A stretch of 64,000 bases of DNA from Nemophila menziesii (GCA_029959085.1 JARWIR010000031.1:8370001-8434000), one strand, 5' to 3'. Numbered from the stretch's first letter, positions 35,776 to 49,582 are shown. The notes: generated by a model from the letters alone, not told the origin. Made by a program: numbers and translations.

Positions 35776-37075
35776 TGAAATCCATGACAAAGATGCCAAA
35801 AAATTTGGTATACCCCTCAATGTGAGGTGATTTACGCACCCAAGAGAGTAACTCCCTACAAAATATTATGGATCATTCCAAGTAGTAAAGTAATATTTTT
35901 ATCATCAGGGATTGTAAAACTTATAGTTTGTATTTAATGACATTGAATAGAATATTGGGTAATAATATAATATATATTCATTTTAGTTTCAATAATTAAT
36001 AATTTAAAAGATATAAATGCAAATATAGGGACTAACATAGGGAGGAAACTAGCTCTAGATGATCCAATTCACCAAAGAACTACAAGTTAGGCTTAATATA
36101 ATAAAATAATGTTTACAATTCACAATAACTGGGAATCTAGATTCCACATAAAGATTTACTTAAATTAAATAAGTGTGATATTTACTATTCACATTAACTG
36201 TGATCTGGAAGACACCTAACCTCTCCCATATATTACTACATATTTATAAGACACCAGTGAATTTAACCCTTTAAATAGCAATGTATATTACTTTTATTCT
36301 ATTATTAATAAACACCTCTAATATATAGTTCCATTTTCAATCCCCTTCGGGGTGTAATTCATAAACTAGGGCTAATAATTACATGGACTTTATAATAAAA
36401 AAATATTTATATAAGATAATATAACCTACATATAAATAAATATCAATTAGGCAAAAACCCTAAAGTCATACAGAAAGCCTCAATTCATAATTAAATAGTT
36501 AATAAGAAATCGTCATAAGCTAATGAAGAGAGTATTTAATAAATAATATAAAGTTAAGCATAATCATAACTCTGTATAAAATTTAATTAAAAAAAAAGTT
36601 AAAGTGTTACAAAAATTTGATTTTGATGAGGATGATAATGACTTCTCATTTCTTCTCGCCTGACTTTATCTTCAATTGGATTTTGATAATAGGGAGTGCA
36701 AAAGAAGTATTATATTGTAATTTTATAGCTCTCTATCTAGGGTTAACCTGCGTTTTAAGCTAGTAAAAAACTTGGTCTATGGTTTTTTTTACAAAACTAG
36801 ATAGCTTGCGTCATCTCACAATAGTTCTCATCATCACTTTACAGTTTGCAGCATATTTGACAAAAAATATACTCAAAATTAATAGGGTAAGACTTTCATC
36901 CTATATTGTATGGTCCAAGATTAGCATCATAACCATTAATTATATTAATAAAACACATGTCATAGATAAACTAGGTAGTTACTATAATAAGTTTTTTCTT
37001 TCCATAAATAAGGGGTATGTCTCATAATACGGTTGATATTGGACGATCCAATATTAAATAGAATTATTTTCCAAA
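35776..37075 (+). repeat. Macro-unit 5, module B
   Basis: Opening block ATGACAAAGATGCCAAAAAA, CACCCAAGAGAGTAACTCC. It is very close to unit 3's B, with GGAGGAAACTAGCTCTAGAT near 36042. The conserved frame here (36779-37027) carries KLDSLRHLT joined directly to IVLIITLQFAAY: an 81-base in-frame gap relative to 19178-19450. As in unit 3, module C is absent and D2 follows at about 37076. Confidence 0.8.
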
Positions 37076-38770
37076 AAAAAATATAATCGCTTGCAAATTT
37101 AATGTACAATTATAACAAGAAAAATCATTTGTTTCATTTTTCGTGTGATTTCAATGAAACACAACTCATCGCGTGTTTAACTTGTATTTAATACATTTTT
37201 TCTTGTTATATTAGATTTTGTAACATTTAATGATGCAAAATGTTTCTACACTTAATGCAACAAATAAATTTGAGACTTATTAATATATTACAGAAGTTAA
37301 AGCATCATATTAGAACCTTAAACGCAATCTAGAGAGAAAGTAAACTTTATTAGGAAGGTGATCATAAATAATATTGTCTTGTCGATTTTGAATTTCAGAT
37401 GTATTTTTAGACCTATACAAGTACATATATTTTGTGTTATTTTCATATACATGTTGTAATTAACCTCAATGTAAACTAACTAAATTTATTGACACAAATA
37501 ATCACATAGTAAGCTTTATTTATCTATGTTATAAGCTTGTAAGCATTCATTAATATTATATTAATATATCAACAACTAATTAGTTGTGACATAACTAACT
37601 CTTAGCGTGTAATACAACTTAGTATTTTAGGAATCTTTTATTTTATTTTATTTTCAATAGACGTATAGATGTTTATAATAATGTTTCAACTTTTTAGTCC
37701 ATAATTTCATCCTTATAAGACATGAGTATTACTGATTCCTTTAAGTATTAATATAATTTTACAAAGAATATATATGATATTGTAAAATTAGTCAAATTTT
37801 GTACAAGAATAGAAAAATAAAACACACCAATGTGTCTACAAATCCTATAGAGTTTTTACAATAAATAAAGATCTTACAAAATTTCAAATGAATACACAAT
37901 AATAGTTACTACAAATATGAAACAAATACCTACATTCTTATTTAATAATATTTAATGAAACTTAATTAAAATCTGATACATATGTTGGTTTATAATATTA
38001 TAGTGTAAAGTTACATGTACTTTCCATAAAACTTAAATTGCAACTCAATACATGTGTTTGTTGATTGATTCGTTAATTGTTTCTTACGTTCTTTTTAGAA
38101 TTTTTTTATTCAATACCATTTAATAAATCATACCTACAAAAACATATTTTTAAGAGAGATGCATTATATAGAAACCAACATAAAAAACATAAAACGATTT
38201 CATACACAATTAAAGAACATAGATATATAAATCTATTTATTATATGTAGATATGTTTGATAGATATATTTGTATTTTTATATAATGAATTAATAAAATAC
38301 TAATATATATAATTTGCAAATATACATAAATATAAAATTTATTATATATAGATATGTTTCATAAATATATTTTTGTTTTTATATAATGAACTAATAAAAT
38401 AATAATATATAAATATATATATATATGTGTGTGTGATTGTTAAAATATACATATTTCCAACTTTTTAAAAAATGCAAAAATATATTTTAAAAAAATATAT
38501 GCCTATATTTTTGTATATAATAAAATAAAAAATATACGAATATGTATATAAAATATAAAAAAATTTCAAGTTATCTATACAAAAAAATATAGAACTATAT
38601 AGATATGTTAAAACTTAGACATATACACAAATATATTAGAAAAATTTATTTAAAGAATGATGATTTAAACAAAAAAATGAAGTATTACAAACTAGATCAT
38701 TCGATATATAAGATAATTTTGGTATACTAGTATTATATCAATTAATTAGTTATTATAGTGGAACTTATAC
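37076..38770 (+). repeat. Macro-unit 5, modules D2/E2
   Basis: Matches 19591-21060 nearly end to end (TTGCAAATTTAATGTACAAT, CAACTAATTAGTTG near 37572, GACGTATAGATG). Within E2, TTATTATATATAGATATGTT and nearby words occur twice (38235 and 38338), a local AT-rich duplication. The 60-codon frame at 38077-38259 is AT-rich chance reading. Confidence 0.75.
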
Positions 38771-38989
38771 AAAAATATGATTAATTAATATTGTTGGAGA
38801 GAAATATGAAATAAAATTGAGAGTTAAGTTTTAGATTGTACATATTTTTATAACTTTGGTAGACCAATGTTTGGCCTAAATAAAGAAAAGCCTTCGTTTG
38901 GTTCTTTGTTTTGATCGGTTTAGGTTGGGTTCACTCTCAATCATAACTACCACCACTAAAGAAGAGTTTATATACAAAATATATAAGCA

Positions 38990-39181
38990 CTAGATATGAC
39001 CCGTTACATAAGACATTTCCAAGCAATTAATCCTACTTTTACAAATGTTTTAATAATAAAAAGGGAGGGTGATAATAAACGAGAATATGATAAATTAATG
39101 GGAATTATGAGAGGTTTGTGTAGATTTTAAGTTTTAAGATGAAGAGTTTTGTGTATACTACTTTATTATATAAATACTCGA
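38990..39181 (-). mobile_element. Decayed short Helitron-like element in F1
   Basis: The minus-strand end reads TGTCTTATGTAACGGGTCAT then ATCTAG and T. The stem region differs most from the others here. The 5' side has TATTTATATAATAAAGTAGT. Confidence 0.45.
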
Positions 39182-40076
39182 ACTAAAAGTTAAAAAAATG
39201 TGTCACATACATATGTAGTGTAAACCAAATTAAAGACAACCCATCAATAACATAATTGGTATGAAGTAAAAGAAAGACATAAAGATGTGAAACCAAAAAA
39301 TACTCATCGTTTGCAAATTTAATATTGAGTTATAACAAGACATATCATTTGTTTTATTGTTTGTGTGAAATCAAAGAAACGCGGCTTATCGCGAGTTTAA
39401 CTTGGACATAAAAAAACTTTTCTTGGTCTTTAATTCAAATTAACTATTCTACAAATGTGAAAAATATTGGATTTTGTGACATTTGATCTATAATAGCACT
39501 TAATAATTATTTACACTATTAGAATGAGATTTTTAGTTCAAGAAACATATATACTTACAGTTACACATATCTCAAAAAATTCTCCTAAATTAAACAAACT
39601 CATTTTTCACATTTTCAATTAATTGAAAATAACAATAAACAATTTACATAAACTAGGGTTGAGTAGGTGGGAGGAGAAGAGTATTTTGAGAGGTGGATTA
39701 GACATTCCAAGTGGTAAATGTGAATAATGTGGTTTTATGTAAGTATATATAAATATGATATTTGGGGGATAATTTTTTTAACTGATTAAATTCTAACATT
39801 GTTGACTGAAAACATAATTTTGAAAGGGGGCTTGCGTCTTGAAGAGATCTCGTCAAGACCAGTTGACAAAGATCACACCTATAAATGTTGAAATAAGTTG
39901 TTATTTAGTCCTTGCTAATATTTCATTCTATATCATAACATTCATTACAATAATTTTTTTTTAGTAAAATCCTTTGACTACTAAAAAATTGTATTAATGT
40001 TTTATTGGATGTCAAATAATTCTACCAATATTAATGGACAACAAATTTTAAAAGAATTTACAACCTGATCAATGGC

Positions 40077-40136
40077 CATGTCATTTCATCACAATCATTT
40101 CTTTTTAGGAGATAAATGTTATGATGAAATGACATG
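40077..40136. repeat. Small hairpin in unit tail, copy 2
   Basis: CATGTCATTTCATCACAA (40077-40094) pairs with TTATGATGAAATGACATG (40119-40136). The single mismatch is at a different place from that in the copy at 22490. Confidence 0.8.
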
Positions 40137-40380
40137 ATCACGATTGAATTGTAATCGTTTATGTTTTCTGAAAGATTAGAATAAACATGATTGTTAAACT
40201 TTTAATGCTGAATCGATGTTTATAAGAGTTTCAGATAAGGGGATGTATATGTTATAGTTTTCCATAATAGATGTTATGGAAATGTCTAGAAATAGTTGTT
40301 GTGTTGATGAAAAATATGAATGAATAGCATCTATTTATATGTGAAAAGATGACAAAAATTGGAATGAACAAGAACCTTTC

Positions 40381-41107
40381 GGATTTCAGAAATCATTAAG
40401 TTTTATTAATATAACAATATATATATAAAAAAATTAATCAATGTGATAAATATCAGTATATAAATGAAACATGTGTGATCGCTTTAAAGCCCTTAAATCT
40501 CTCAACATAAAATATGCCTTATATTTATCCCTTTATCTACAATGGTTGGCATTGCTCCTGAAAACATATGATTAAAATTATGGGACCCACTACAATTTAA
40601 TTATATATTATACTTATACTCATATATATATATTAAAATCCAATATCAATCATACTATTATAGTTATAATTCCATAATATTAATTTATTGGTCCATTATA
40701 TCTAATTATCATTATCAACTTACTTTATTAATTGAATCCCACTCCATACACATACACAATATTCTAAATTTTTTTCATCCTTGCATGTTGTATATCTGAC
40801 TTTCACCTAGCAGACTTAGGTTTGATTCCCATCGATTAAGCAAAACTTATTTTAAAGGCTTACATAGAGGATTTGGGTTTGATTTCATGTTATTAGAACA
40901 CAATATTTCATTTTCCATGACCCATAAAAGGATAACCTTGAATATTGAACAACACACAATGAAATTTGAAATAATTTTTGTAAAAATTGTGTGCAAGCTA
41001 AATACAAGAAATATTATATAAGCATAACAAAATATGTACAAGAAATTAAAAATCATGAACCAAAAACTTAAACATATTTGGATATATGTTATTATAATAA
41101 AACATAT
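40381..41107 (+). repeat. Macro-unit 5, module H, internally deleted
   Basis: The first half (GTGTGATCGCTTTAAAGCCC, TAGTTATAATTCCATAATAT) jumps near 40735 to the last part (CCCACTCCATACACATACAC, AGACTTAGGTTTGATTCC, TTTAAAGGCTTACATAGAGG). About 650 bases present in other H copies are missing. The reverse frame at 40847-41056 is not conserved. Confidence 0.75.
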
Positions 41108-42690
41108 CGCTAACCTTAACCTTTACCTTACATTTAAACCATAACCTTAATCATACACTAAAACTTATCACCAAGCCTTACACTTTACCTCAAATATTGA
41201 ACTTTAAATTTGAAACCTAACTTTCATCATAACCTTAAACTTAACCTAGTTTAAACGTTTACCCTAACCCTAACTATATCCTTACCCGTAAGGTTTAAAC
41301 CCCAATTCTAATCTGAATCAAATGAAAACTTATTGTGCTGATATTTGACCTCAAACCTTAAATCATATAACTTTATCCATAAACCTTTATGATTAACCCT
41401 AACACTAAACTTATCCTTCAAGGTTTAAACCATAACTTTTACCTTAACCAAATGAAGATTCATCGCATTTATATTTTACCTTAGAACTTAAATCTCTACA
41501 ACATGAAACTTAAAGGTCAAATCTTAAACCGTAAACTTAAACAAAGACTTGACTGTTACCTTAAAATTAACCAATAGACTTAACCTTAACCTTAACCATA
41601 ACCCAAAATTTAAACTTTAACCCTTACCTTAAAACTAAAAATTAAATTTTGCCCTAACCTTAACCTGAACCTCAATCTCAACCTTAAACTTAACCTTAAC
41701 CATGACATTAACCTTAACCTTAGCCTTAGCTTTATCATTAGTATTAACCATATCCCTAGCCCTAGCCTTAACCTTAGCACTAGCCTTTGTCCTTATACTT
41801 AACTTTAGCCTTAGCCTTAGCCTTAGCCTTAAGCTTAGCCTTATCTATATGTCTAGAACTCGCCCTAGTCTTAGCCATAACCTTAGCCCTACCCAAAACC
41901 TCAATGCGAACCTTATCATTAACATTAAATTTAAGTTAATCTAAATATTAAATTGAACAATATATTTAACCTTAACCTTAATCTTAACCTTAAATTTAAT
42001 TTTAATCTTAACCTGAACCATAACCCTTTAATCCTTAGTCTTAACCTTAACCTCAACCCCTTAAGTATTAGACTTAAACACATCCTTAACCTTATTCTTA
42101 ACATTAACCTAACATTAACCTTGAACTTAACCTTAAACTTAAACTTAATGTTTAACTTAGCCATGACTTTAAAATTATCATTAATCTCAACCTTTCCCAT
42201 AACATTTACCTTAACTTTAATCTTATCCTTAACCTTAACCTAAACCTTAATCTTAACGTTAAACTTAAGATTTTAACCTTAAATCTTATACCTTAAACCA
42301 TACAACATAGCGTTTTCTTTCTCTTTACCTTAACCTTTACCCAAAACTTAATCTTAACCTTAAACTTAACCTTAACCTTAAATCTTATACCTTAAACTGT
42401 AAACCTTAAACGTATAACATAAGCTATACAACTTAATGTCTGCTTTCGTTTTAACCTTAACCTTAAATTTAACCATAACCCATAAACTTTAAGTCTTACA
42501 CCTTAAACCTTAAACCTTAAACTTAAACTTAACCTGAACCATAAACATTCACCTTAACATTAACCTTAACCTTCAACTTCGCATTCATCTTAACTTTTTA
42601 AACATTAACCTTGAACCTTAAACCTTAAACCTTAAAACATAAACCTTAAACCTTAACCTTAACTTTAACCATTAATTTAAACTTTAATAC
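41108..42690 (+). repeat. CCTTAA hexamer array A5
   Basis: A full-length array with interruptions GGTTTAAACCCCAATTCTAA near 41290, GAAGATTCATCGCATTTATA near 41455, and CATAGCGTTTTCTTTCTC plus CTTAATGTCTGCTTTC near 42305 and 42430. Its second half (41760-42690) is very similar to the array at 1-920. Open frames at 41702-42243 on both strands are translated repeat. Confidence 0.95.
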
Positions 42691-43920
42691 AATCCACGAC
42701 AAAGATGCCAAAAAAATTTGTATCCCTCTAGGTGTGAGGTGATTCACGTACCCAAGAGAGTAACTCTCCACAAACTATTATTAATCATTGAATGTAGTAA
42801 AGTAAATTTTTTATCATATCCACGGAGATTGTAAAACTTATAGTGTGTATTTAATGACGTTAAATAGAATTTTGTGTAATAATATAATATATATTTGGTT
42901 TGGTTTCAATAATTAATAATTAAAAATAATAAAATACAAATATAGGGACTAACATAGGGAGGAAACTAGCCCGGGATGATCCAATTCACCAAAGAACTAA
43001 AAGTTAGGCTTATGAGAATAATATTATATTTACTATTCACATTAATTAGGAATCTAGATTCCAGCTAAGCCTTTGCTTAATTCAAATAAGAGCAATGTTT
43101 ACTATTCACATTAATTGTAACTCTAGAAGACATCTAACATCTCACGTATATTATTATATATATTTATGGACACCGATGAATTTAACCCTATAAACATCTA
43201 TGTATATTATTTTTATTCTATTAGGAATAAACACTTCTTATATATAGTTACACCTTTTAATCCCCCTCACGGGTGTAATTCATAAAAATAGGGATAATAA
43301 ATTACATGGACTTTATAATGAAAAAAAACTTTATACAAGATAATATGAAATACGTATGAATAAATATAAATTAAGCAAAACCCCTAAATTCATACAAAAA
43401 TCCTCAATTCATAGTTCTAGGGTTAATAAGAAATTGTCATGATCTAATGACGAGAGTATTTTATGAATAATATAAAGTTAAGCATAATCATAACTCAAGA
43501 ATAAAATTTAATAAATAAAAATTTAAAGTCACACAATAATTTGATTATGATAAAGATGTTAATGACAACCCGGTGCTTCTCGTCTGAGTTTATTTTATAT
43601 TTTATTTTTATAATAGGGAGTGCAAAAGCAGTTTTACCGTGTAAATTTTATAGCTCTCTATCCAGTATCAACCTTGGTTCAACCTAGTAAAAACCTTTGC
43701 AAATGTTTTTTTTTGTGGAAACTAGATAGCTTGTGTCATCTCACAGAAACGCTATGTCTACGGTCACGTAAACTAGACTTAATTGGCTATACAATGGTGT
43801 ACGAACCAGCATCTAACTCCTTCCCAATAGTTCTCATCGTTTCTTTATAGTTTGTAGCATATTCGGAAAGAATATACTCAAAATTAAAAGGGTAAGACTT
43901 TAATCCTATATTACATGAAC
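42691..43920 (+). repeat. Macro-unit 6, module B
   Basis: Opens with ATCCACGACAAAGATGCC and CACCCAAGAGAGTAACTC. It is nearly the same as unit 1's B, including GGAGGAAACTAGCCCGGGAT and the TTTACTATTCACATTAATT subrepeat. The conserved short frame is open (43620-43850). Confidence 0.8.
43620..43850 (+). pseudogene. Conserved short frame of module B, open copy (76 codons)
   Basis: Includes VSTLVQPSKNL, then KLDSLCHLTETLCLRSRKLD, LIGYTMVYEPASNSFP and IVLI. The true reading could start upstream, since no start codon is shared with the copy at 19178. In unit 1 the same frame stops at TIV. No family is recognised. It could be a decayed exon or chance, and I cannot measure selection here. Confidence 0.25.
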
Positions 43921-44940
43921 CAATATAAAAATCATAATCATTAATTATATTGAAAAAACACATGTCATAGATAAATTAGATAGTTACTATAATTAGTTTT
44001 TGCTTGACATAAACATGAGGTATTTCTCATAATACTATTGGTATTGGAGTATCCCATATTAAATAGAAGTATTCTACGAATTAATATAGAGTCATATAGT
44101 ATAATTTTTTAATAATGTAGGGAAATGCACACAAAATTTTGAATAATATATGGTCATATAATGCAATCAAACCAAAAGAAATTTCATGCCTCCAATTCCC
44201 TTGTCCCCAAAATAGAATTGTATGCCTACTTCTTTATGTTTAATTATGTATTTCTATATTATAATTAACAGGGAGATAGTTGGATAAAGTATACATGTAG
44301 TGTTGGCCACAATTTTTAAAGTATGTGATGTTGAAGAAGGTTACAGTATGGTGGACACACTTTGAATCCAGGTTTGTAAAATATTGTAAATGATATTATG
44401 GTTATGTATGATAAACGGTGATTGTCTCAGAAAGAATGAATTGTAAGTGCTCCAAAAAGGGATTCTACAAAATAGTGAACGATTAGAAACCCATGTATGC
44501 ATGCTAAGCAAATTAATTCCCTTGATTTTAGTGTGTAAAAGATTGACACCATATGGAAATGGTTTTAACTAAAATGAATATCACAAAAATCTACACCCTA
44601 TACGCAACATAACTACAATTAAAATGTGCAAAGAAATCATTAAGATTGTACATGAATATCTAAGTCCAAGTCACCAATATTTTGGTATTTAGGTGTTCGA
44701 TTAAGTGTTCAATATATCAGTGTAGAGACAAAAAATGCCATTAGAACACATAGAACACTGTTTATCAAGTTGATGAAGACATTTTGAAATGTCCAAACAG
44801 CAATGATAGACAATAGTGATGTCTGGATGAGAAAAAAGAATGATCTTCCAAGATAAATAAATATATAAACTAGTAATACATAAGAGATATATTCCTTCTA
44901 GACACGTGATAATGATAACAAACAAATATTACTCGTAATC
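43921..44940 (+). repeat. Macro-unit 6, module C
   Basis: Matches 2141-2945 and 61640-63150: TAGTGTTGGCCACAA, GTAAGTGCTCCAAAAAGGG, CTACACCCTATACGCAACAT, GATGTCTGGATGAGAAAAA. It is more complete than unit 1's copy, keeping AAGAGATATATTCCTTCTAG near 44882. The reverse frame at 44701-44925 is not preserved in the other copies. Confidence 0.75.
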
Positions 44941-45983
44941 GCTCGAGAACCATTTAATGATGATAAATGCGTCTACACTTAATGCAACACATATAGCTTG
45001 GTGGCTTATAAACATATGAGATAATTTTAAAAATCACGTTACACGTAAAATGGAATCTAGACCAAAAATAAATTTTATACAGAAGGTGATCATAAAAAAT
45101 ATTGTCTCGTCGATTTTGAACTCAGGTGTATTATTAGACCGATACAAGTACATATATTTTGTGTTATTTTTATATACATTGTGTAATTAACCTCAACCTA
45201 AAATACCTAAATTTATTGTCACAAATAATCACATAAATAAGCTTTATTTTTCTAAATTATAAGCTTGTAGCAGAACTAATCTCTTAGCATGTAATACAAC
45301 TTTGTATTTAGGAATCGTTTATTTTATTTTATTTTCAATAGAAGTATAGATGTGTATAATAACGTTTTCAATTATTAGCCCATATTTTCATCCTGATAAG
45401 ACATCACTATTTCTGATTCATGTAGGTATTAAAATAATTTGACAAAGTCTATACAGGATATAGAAAAATTAGTCATATTTTGTACAAGATTAAAAATATC
45501 ATTTTTATAGATTTAAAACACACCAGTCAGTCTACAAATCATATAGAGATTTTAAAATCCATAAAATTCTTATTGAATTTCAAAGGAATATACCACAATA
45601 GTTACTGCAAATATGAATCAAATATTTACATTCTTATTTAGTCACAGTCTAATGAAAGTTGATTCAAATCTGATACACACGGTTGTTTGCAATATGATAA
45701 AATATGTAAAGTTACATGTACTTTACGTAAAAATTAAATTGTAATTTAATATATGTGTTTGTGGATTGTTTCTTACTTTCTATCTTGACTAATTTGTGTT
45801 CACTACCATTTAATAAATCATACCTACATATTTTTCTTTGAGAGAGATACATAATATATTAACTAACATAAAAACAAAAAAAGATTTCATACACAATAAA
45901 AGAACATAAATAAATAGTTCTAATTGATATATATATATATTCGATAAATACATTTTTATTTTTATATAATAAATTAATGAAAT

Positions 45984-46014
<31 letters not shown>

Positions 46015-46110
46015 TTGTGTTTGTGTATAAAAGATACATATTTACAGATTTTCAAAATATGTAAATAAAAAAAAATTGTTATCTATATAAAATATAGAAT
46101 TCTGCAAGAT

Positions 46111-46149
<39 letters not shown>

Positions 46150-46300
46150 ATATAAAAATATAGATCAATGTAGATATGTTAAAATCTTAGATATATACAT
46201 ATATATATTAGAAATAATTATTAAAAAAATGATGTTATATAAACAAAAAATTTAAATATTACAAATCAAATCATTAGATTTATAATATATTTTGTATACT
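44941..46300 (+). repeat. Macro-unit 6, modules D1/E1
   Basis: GTCTACACTTAATGCAACAC, AGAAGGTGATCATAAAAAAT, TAGGAATCGTTTATTTTATT. It then becomes AT-rich with a (TA)n-(TG)n tract at 45984-46025 and (TA)n at 46115-46147. This is the most complete direct copy of D1/E1. Confidence 0.75.
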
Positions 46301-47783
46301 AGTATTAAATCGTTTAACTAGTATATTTTGTTTTGTTGTACCATAACTTATACAAATATATGAATATTTAAAAGGAACAATTAAGTGCATCCTACTTTAT
46401 TATATAAATACTCTAACCAAAAGTAAAAAACACAACGTATGGTATACATGAGTAATGTGAAACAAAATAAAGAAAAACCATCGATTACATATTTGAAACA
46501 AAATTAAAGAAAGACAACCAAAGAAAAAAAATTCATCGGTTGCAAATTTAATGTATAATTATAACAAGATGTATCATTTGTCTCGTTTTTCGTGTCATAT
46601 CAATGAAACACAACTTATCGTGTGTTTAACTTGTATTTACAACATATTTTCTTGTCCTTTTATTTTAATTGATTGTTCCCAAAATGTGAAAAATATTTGA
46701 TTTTGTAACATTTAATGATGCAAAATGTGTCTACATTTAATGAAACACATAAATTTGTGTTTTATTAATATATTACAGAAATTAATACATCACATTAGCA
46801 CGTTAAATGCGATCTAGAGTGAAAGTAAATTTTACTAGGAAGGTGATCATAAACAATATTGTCATGTCGATTTTGAACTCAGATGTATTTTTAGACCTAT
46901 ACAAGTACATATATTTTGTGTTATTTTCATATACATGGTGTAATTAACCTTATTTAAAACTAACTAAATTAATTGTCACAAATAATCACATAATAATCTT
47001 TGTTTGTCAATGTTATAAGCTTGTAAGAATTCGTGAATATGATATAAATATATCAACAACTAATTAGTTCAGGCATAACAAGTTAGTATGTTAGGAATCG
47101 TTTATTTTATTTTATTTTCAATAGACGTAATGACGTGTATAATAGTGTTTTCAATTTTTTAGCCTATAATTTCATCCTTATAAAATATGAGAAACATGAG
47201 TATGACCGATTCCTTTAAGTATTAATATAATTTTACAAAGCCTATACATGTTCTTGTAAAATTAGTAAAATTTTGTACAAGATTAAAAAATAAAACACCC
47301 CAATGGGTCTACAAATCCTATAGAGTTTTAACAATCAATAAATTTTTTATAGTATTTCAATTTATACACCATAATAGTTACGGAAAATATGAAACAAATA
47401 TTTACAGTCTTATTTAATAACTTTTAATGAAACTTGATTTAAATATGATACACATGTTGGTTTACAATATTATAAAATATGTAAAGTTACATGTACTTTC
47501 CGTAAAACTTAAATTTCAATTCAGTGCATGTGTTTGTGGATTGTTTCGTTAATTGTTTCTTACGTTCTATTTAGAATTTTTTTATTCAGTACCATTTAAA
47601 AATCATAACTACAAAAATATATTGTTAATAGAGATAGATAATATAGCAACCAACATAAAACAAAAAAAGATTTCATACACATTTAAATAAATTAATATAA
47701 ATAAATCTATTTATTTTACAAAGATAGGTTTGATAAATATATTTATATTTTTATATAATAAATAAATTAAATACTAATATATA
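46301..47783 (+). repeat. Macro-unit 6, modules F2, D2 and E2 up to the Helitron
   Basis: Begins TTTAACTAGTATATTTTG with GTTGTACCATAACTTATAC (single arm of the 6367-6589 palindrome). D2 follows (TTGCAAATTTAATGTATAAT, AGAAATTAATACATCACATT, CAACTAATTAGTTC) and E2 (AAATCTATTTATTTTAC). It ends at the A before the Helitron's TC. Confidence 0.75.
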
Positions 47784-47999
47784 TCTATATTATATTTCGA
47801 AGTTTTTCCTACGGTCTGATTTACCCACTTAAGTGGTGGCCAGGATCGAAAACATAAATGGTGCAGGATCGATTCTGGCAAAACATAAGTGGTGGCCATG
47901 ATAGATTCTGGCCCCACTTATCATTAATATCCAAGCAAAATTATAAGAAAAATCTTCCATAACCCATTTACTTCACCGTCCTCACCCTACCCTACACTA

Positions 48000-48560
48000 C
48001 CTAACTTCACCAACACTCACCGCCGCCGTTCTACCATTCACACTTCCTCCCCCGTCGATATCTCGATCACGGTCTTCATCAAGCCACTACTACGTCATCA
48101 CCAATACTGCAGCTGGTTCAACTCCCAACAACCAGACCCAAATTCAAGAGTCGTTATCCATGGGATCCATGATGCAACTCCATCTCCTCCCGCTGTTGCA
48201 CGATCCACGATGCAACTCCATCTCATCTCGGTGTTGCGACCCACCAACAACAATAATCCCATCTGGATGCGACATAAACCTCTCATTGCCGATTCAACCA
48301 CACCAAAAAGGAAACTCAATAGGAAACTAAAAAGGAAACTCAAAAGGAAATACTTAAATAAGTCATTGTTCATCGATTTCTCCGTCTATTTTCTGACCAC
48401 AAACATTCGTTGTTTGGTAATTTTTCTAATTTCTATCTCTTTACCTAATTCATCTCCAAACTCGGAATTCCACTCGGTATATGAAATCGGTGACCAAATT
48501 TACATTCCAGTCCTCTAGCCGCAGCTCTTCCACTCCATGGCATTGCTCCTACATTTCTGG
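48000..48560 (+). pseudogene. Gene-like captured fragment near the Helitron 5' end
   Basis: This is GC-richer than anything around it. It starts with a C-rich, pyrimidine-biased stretch (CTCACCGCCGCCGTTCTACC), typical of plant 5' untranslated or early coding sequence. An open frame from 48210 to 48518 reads MQLHLISVLRPTNNNN, then KRKLNRKLKRKLKRK, the latter from a short tandem repeat of AAAAGGAAACTC at 48306-48351. An opposing frame covers 48098-48373. No family was recognised. The neighbouring AAGGTTTTGTATGG and T-rich sequence after 48550 looks intron-like. It is probably a captured gene fragment, not a working gene. Confidence 0.4.
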
Positions 48561-49393
48561 TAATTTTATTTTTTCTAAGGTTTTGTATGGTATTGCTTTG
48601 CATTCCAGAAGTTTGTGAAAATGTTTGGTGCTTTTGTGCATTTGTAATGATCAAACTACTGATTTGAATTGTCTTGATTTGAAATCTGTTAAAGAGAATT
48701 ATATATAATGTCTGTTTTGTGACATTTGAATTTAATTTTTTGTTTATTAAAAAAATTAGAGGTTTGCAATTTTTAGTGCTTCAAGAACACCTAATCAGGA
48801 TATATTGTTAGGTCATTCAATCCGACAATTCAAACAACAGGTGAACATGCACATATCATATCAATGAATTAATATTAATGAGAATTCATTTGTGGTGATT
48901 TAGGATACTCTGGTTCGAGTTAGTGTTTGGTGCATTAGAGAATATGGTGACATGTTAGTTAGTAATACATGATTGTTTGATATATAAGATCCAATAATTG
49001 TGAGTTAAACTTACCTTAAACTTGTTTTTGGGGTGTGAAATTAATTAGATATAAATATGGTGCAGGTAAGTGAGTCTGGTAGAGTAAACGTAGTGGGGGT
49101 TGCTATTAAACGTCATATCCGTGATATAAACACTCAAGCTATGTGTTTGATTACATTATTATCATATTCACGTGGTAATAACATGATATCATAAGACTTT
49201 TCGAAAAGGGTGATATGATATAAAGGTAATTTTAGTAGCTTTGGAAACAAATCCAAGTTTCTCAAGGATCTTTGAAGACTGTTAAATCATGGCCACCTGT
49301 ATTATACTCTGCTACCCCTGTTAATTGCTGCTATAGAACCTCAATTCAACTCACTATCTCCTACTCATCATAAAACCATTATGTAATATAACT

Positions 49394-49540
49394 AAAGAAG
49401 AGGCCGTGAAATTGGAGAATGAGGTTGAGTCACTTAGATCTGAGTTCGAAGGTTTGGAGGAGGAATAGATAGTGGACATACACTATTGGAAGATAAGAAT
49501 AAACTTCATACAGAGTTGGAATATATTAGTTTTGATATTA
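49394..49540 (+). pseudogene. Captured coiled-coil-like exon fragment
   Basis: In frame from 49394 the sequence reads KEEAV then KLENEVESLRSEFEGLEEE before a stop at 49466, a run with strong heptad and acidic character. A one-frame shift gives a continuation GGIDSGHTLLEDKNKLHTEL and EYISFD to about 49541. This looks like an exon of a coiled-coil protein broken by a frameshift. The family cannot be named from this length. Confidence 0.35.
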
Positions 49541-49582
49541 TTTAAATGATCATCTAAGCTAACAATTAAACTTTTACATTAG

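Larger units (their letters stand above)
38771..40380 (+). repeat. Macro-unit 5, module F1 plus hairpin tail (no module G)
   Basis: GTTGGAGAGAAATATGAAAT, then a deletion near 38860 (ACTTTGGTAGACCAATG), AAAAAGGGAGGGTGATAATA, and at about 39655 direct passage into GGGTTGAGTAGGTGGGAGGA. The hairpin is at 40077-40136. The structure matches unit 3. Confidence 0.75.

Noticed and set aside
45810..46055. Reverse-strand open frame rich in Tyr/Ile/His
   Set aside because: It is the translation of (TA)n and (TG)n microsatellite plus AT-rich sequence, not preserved in other E copies.
48098..48373. Reverse-strand protein of 91 codons inside the large Helitron
   Set aside because: It opposes an equally long forward frame in a GC-richer patch, has no recognisable domain, and stops are rare there simply because of composition.
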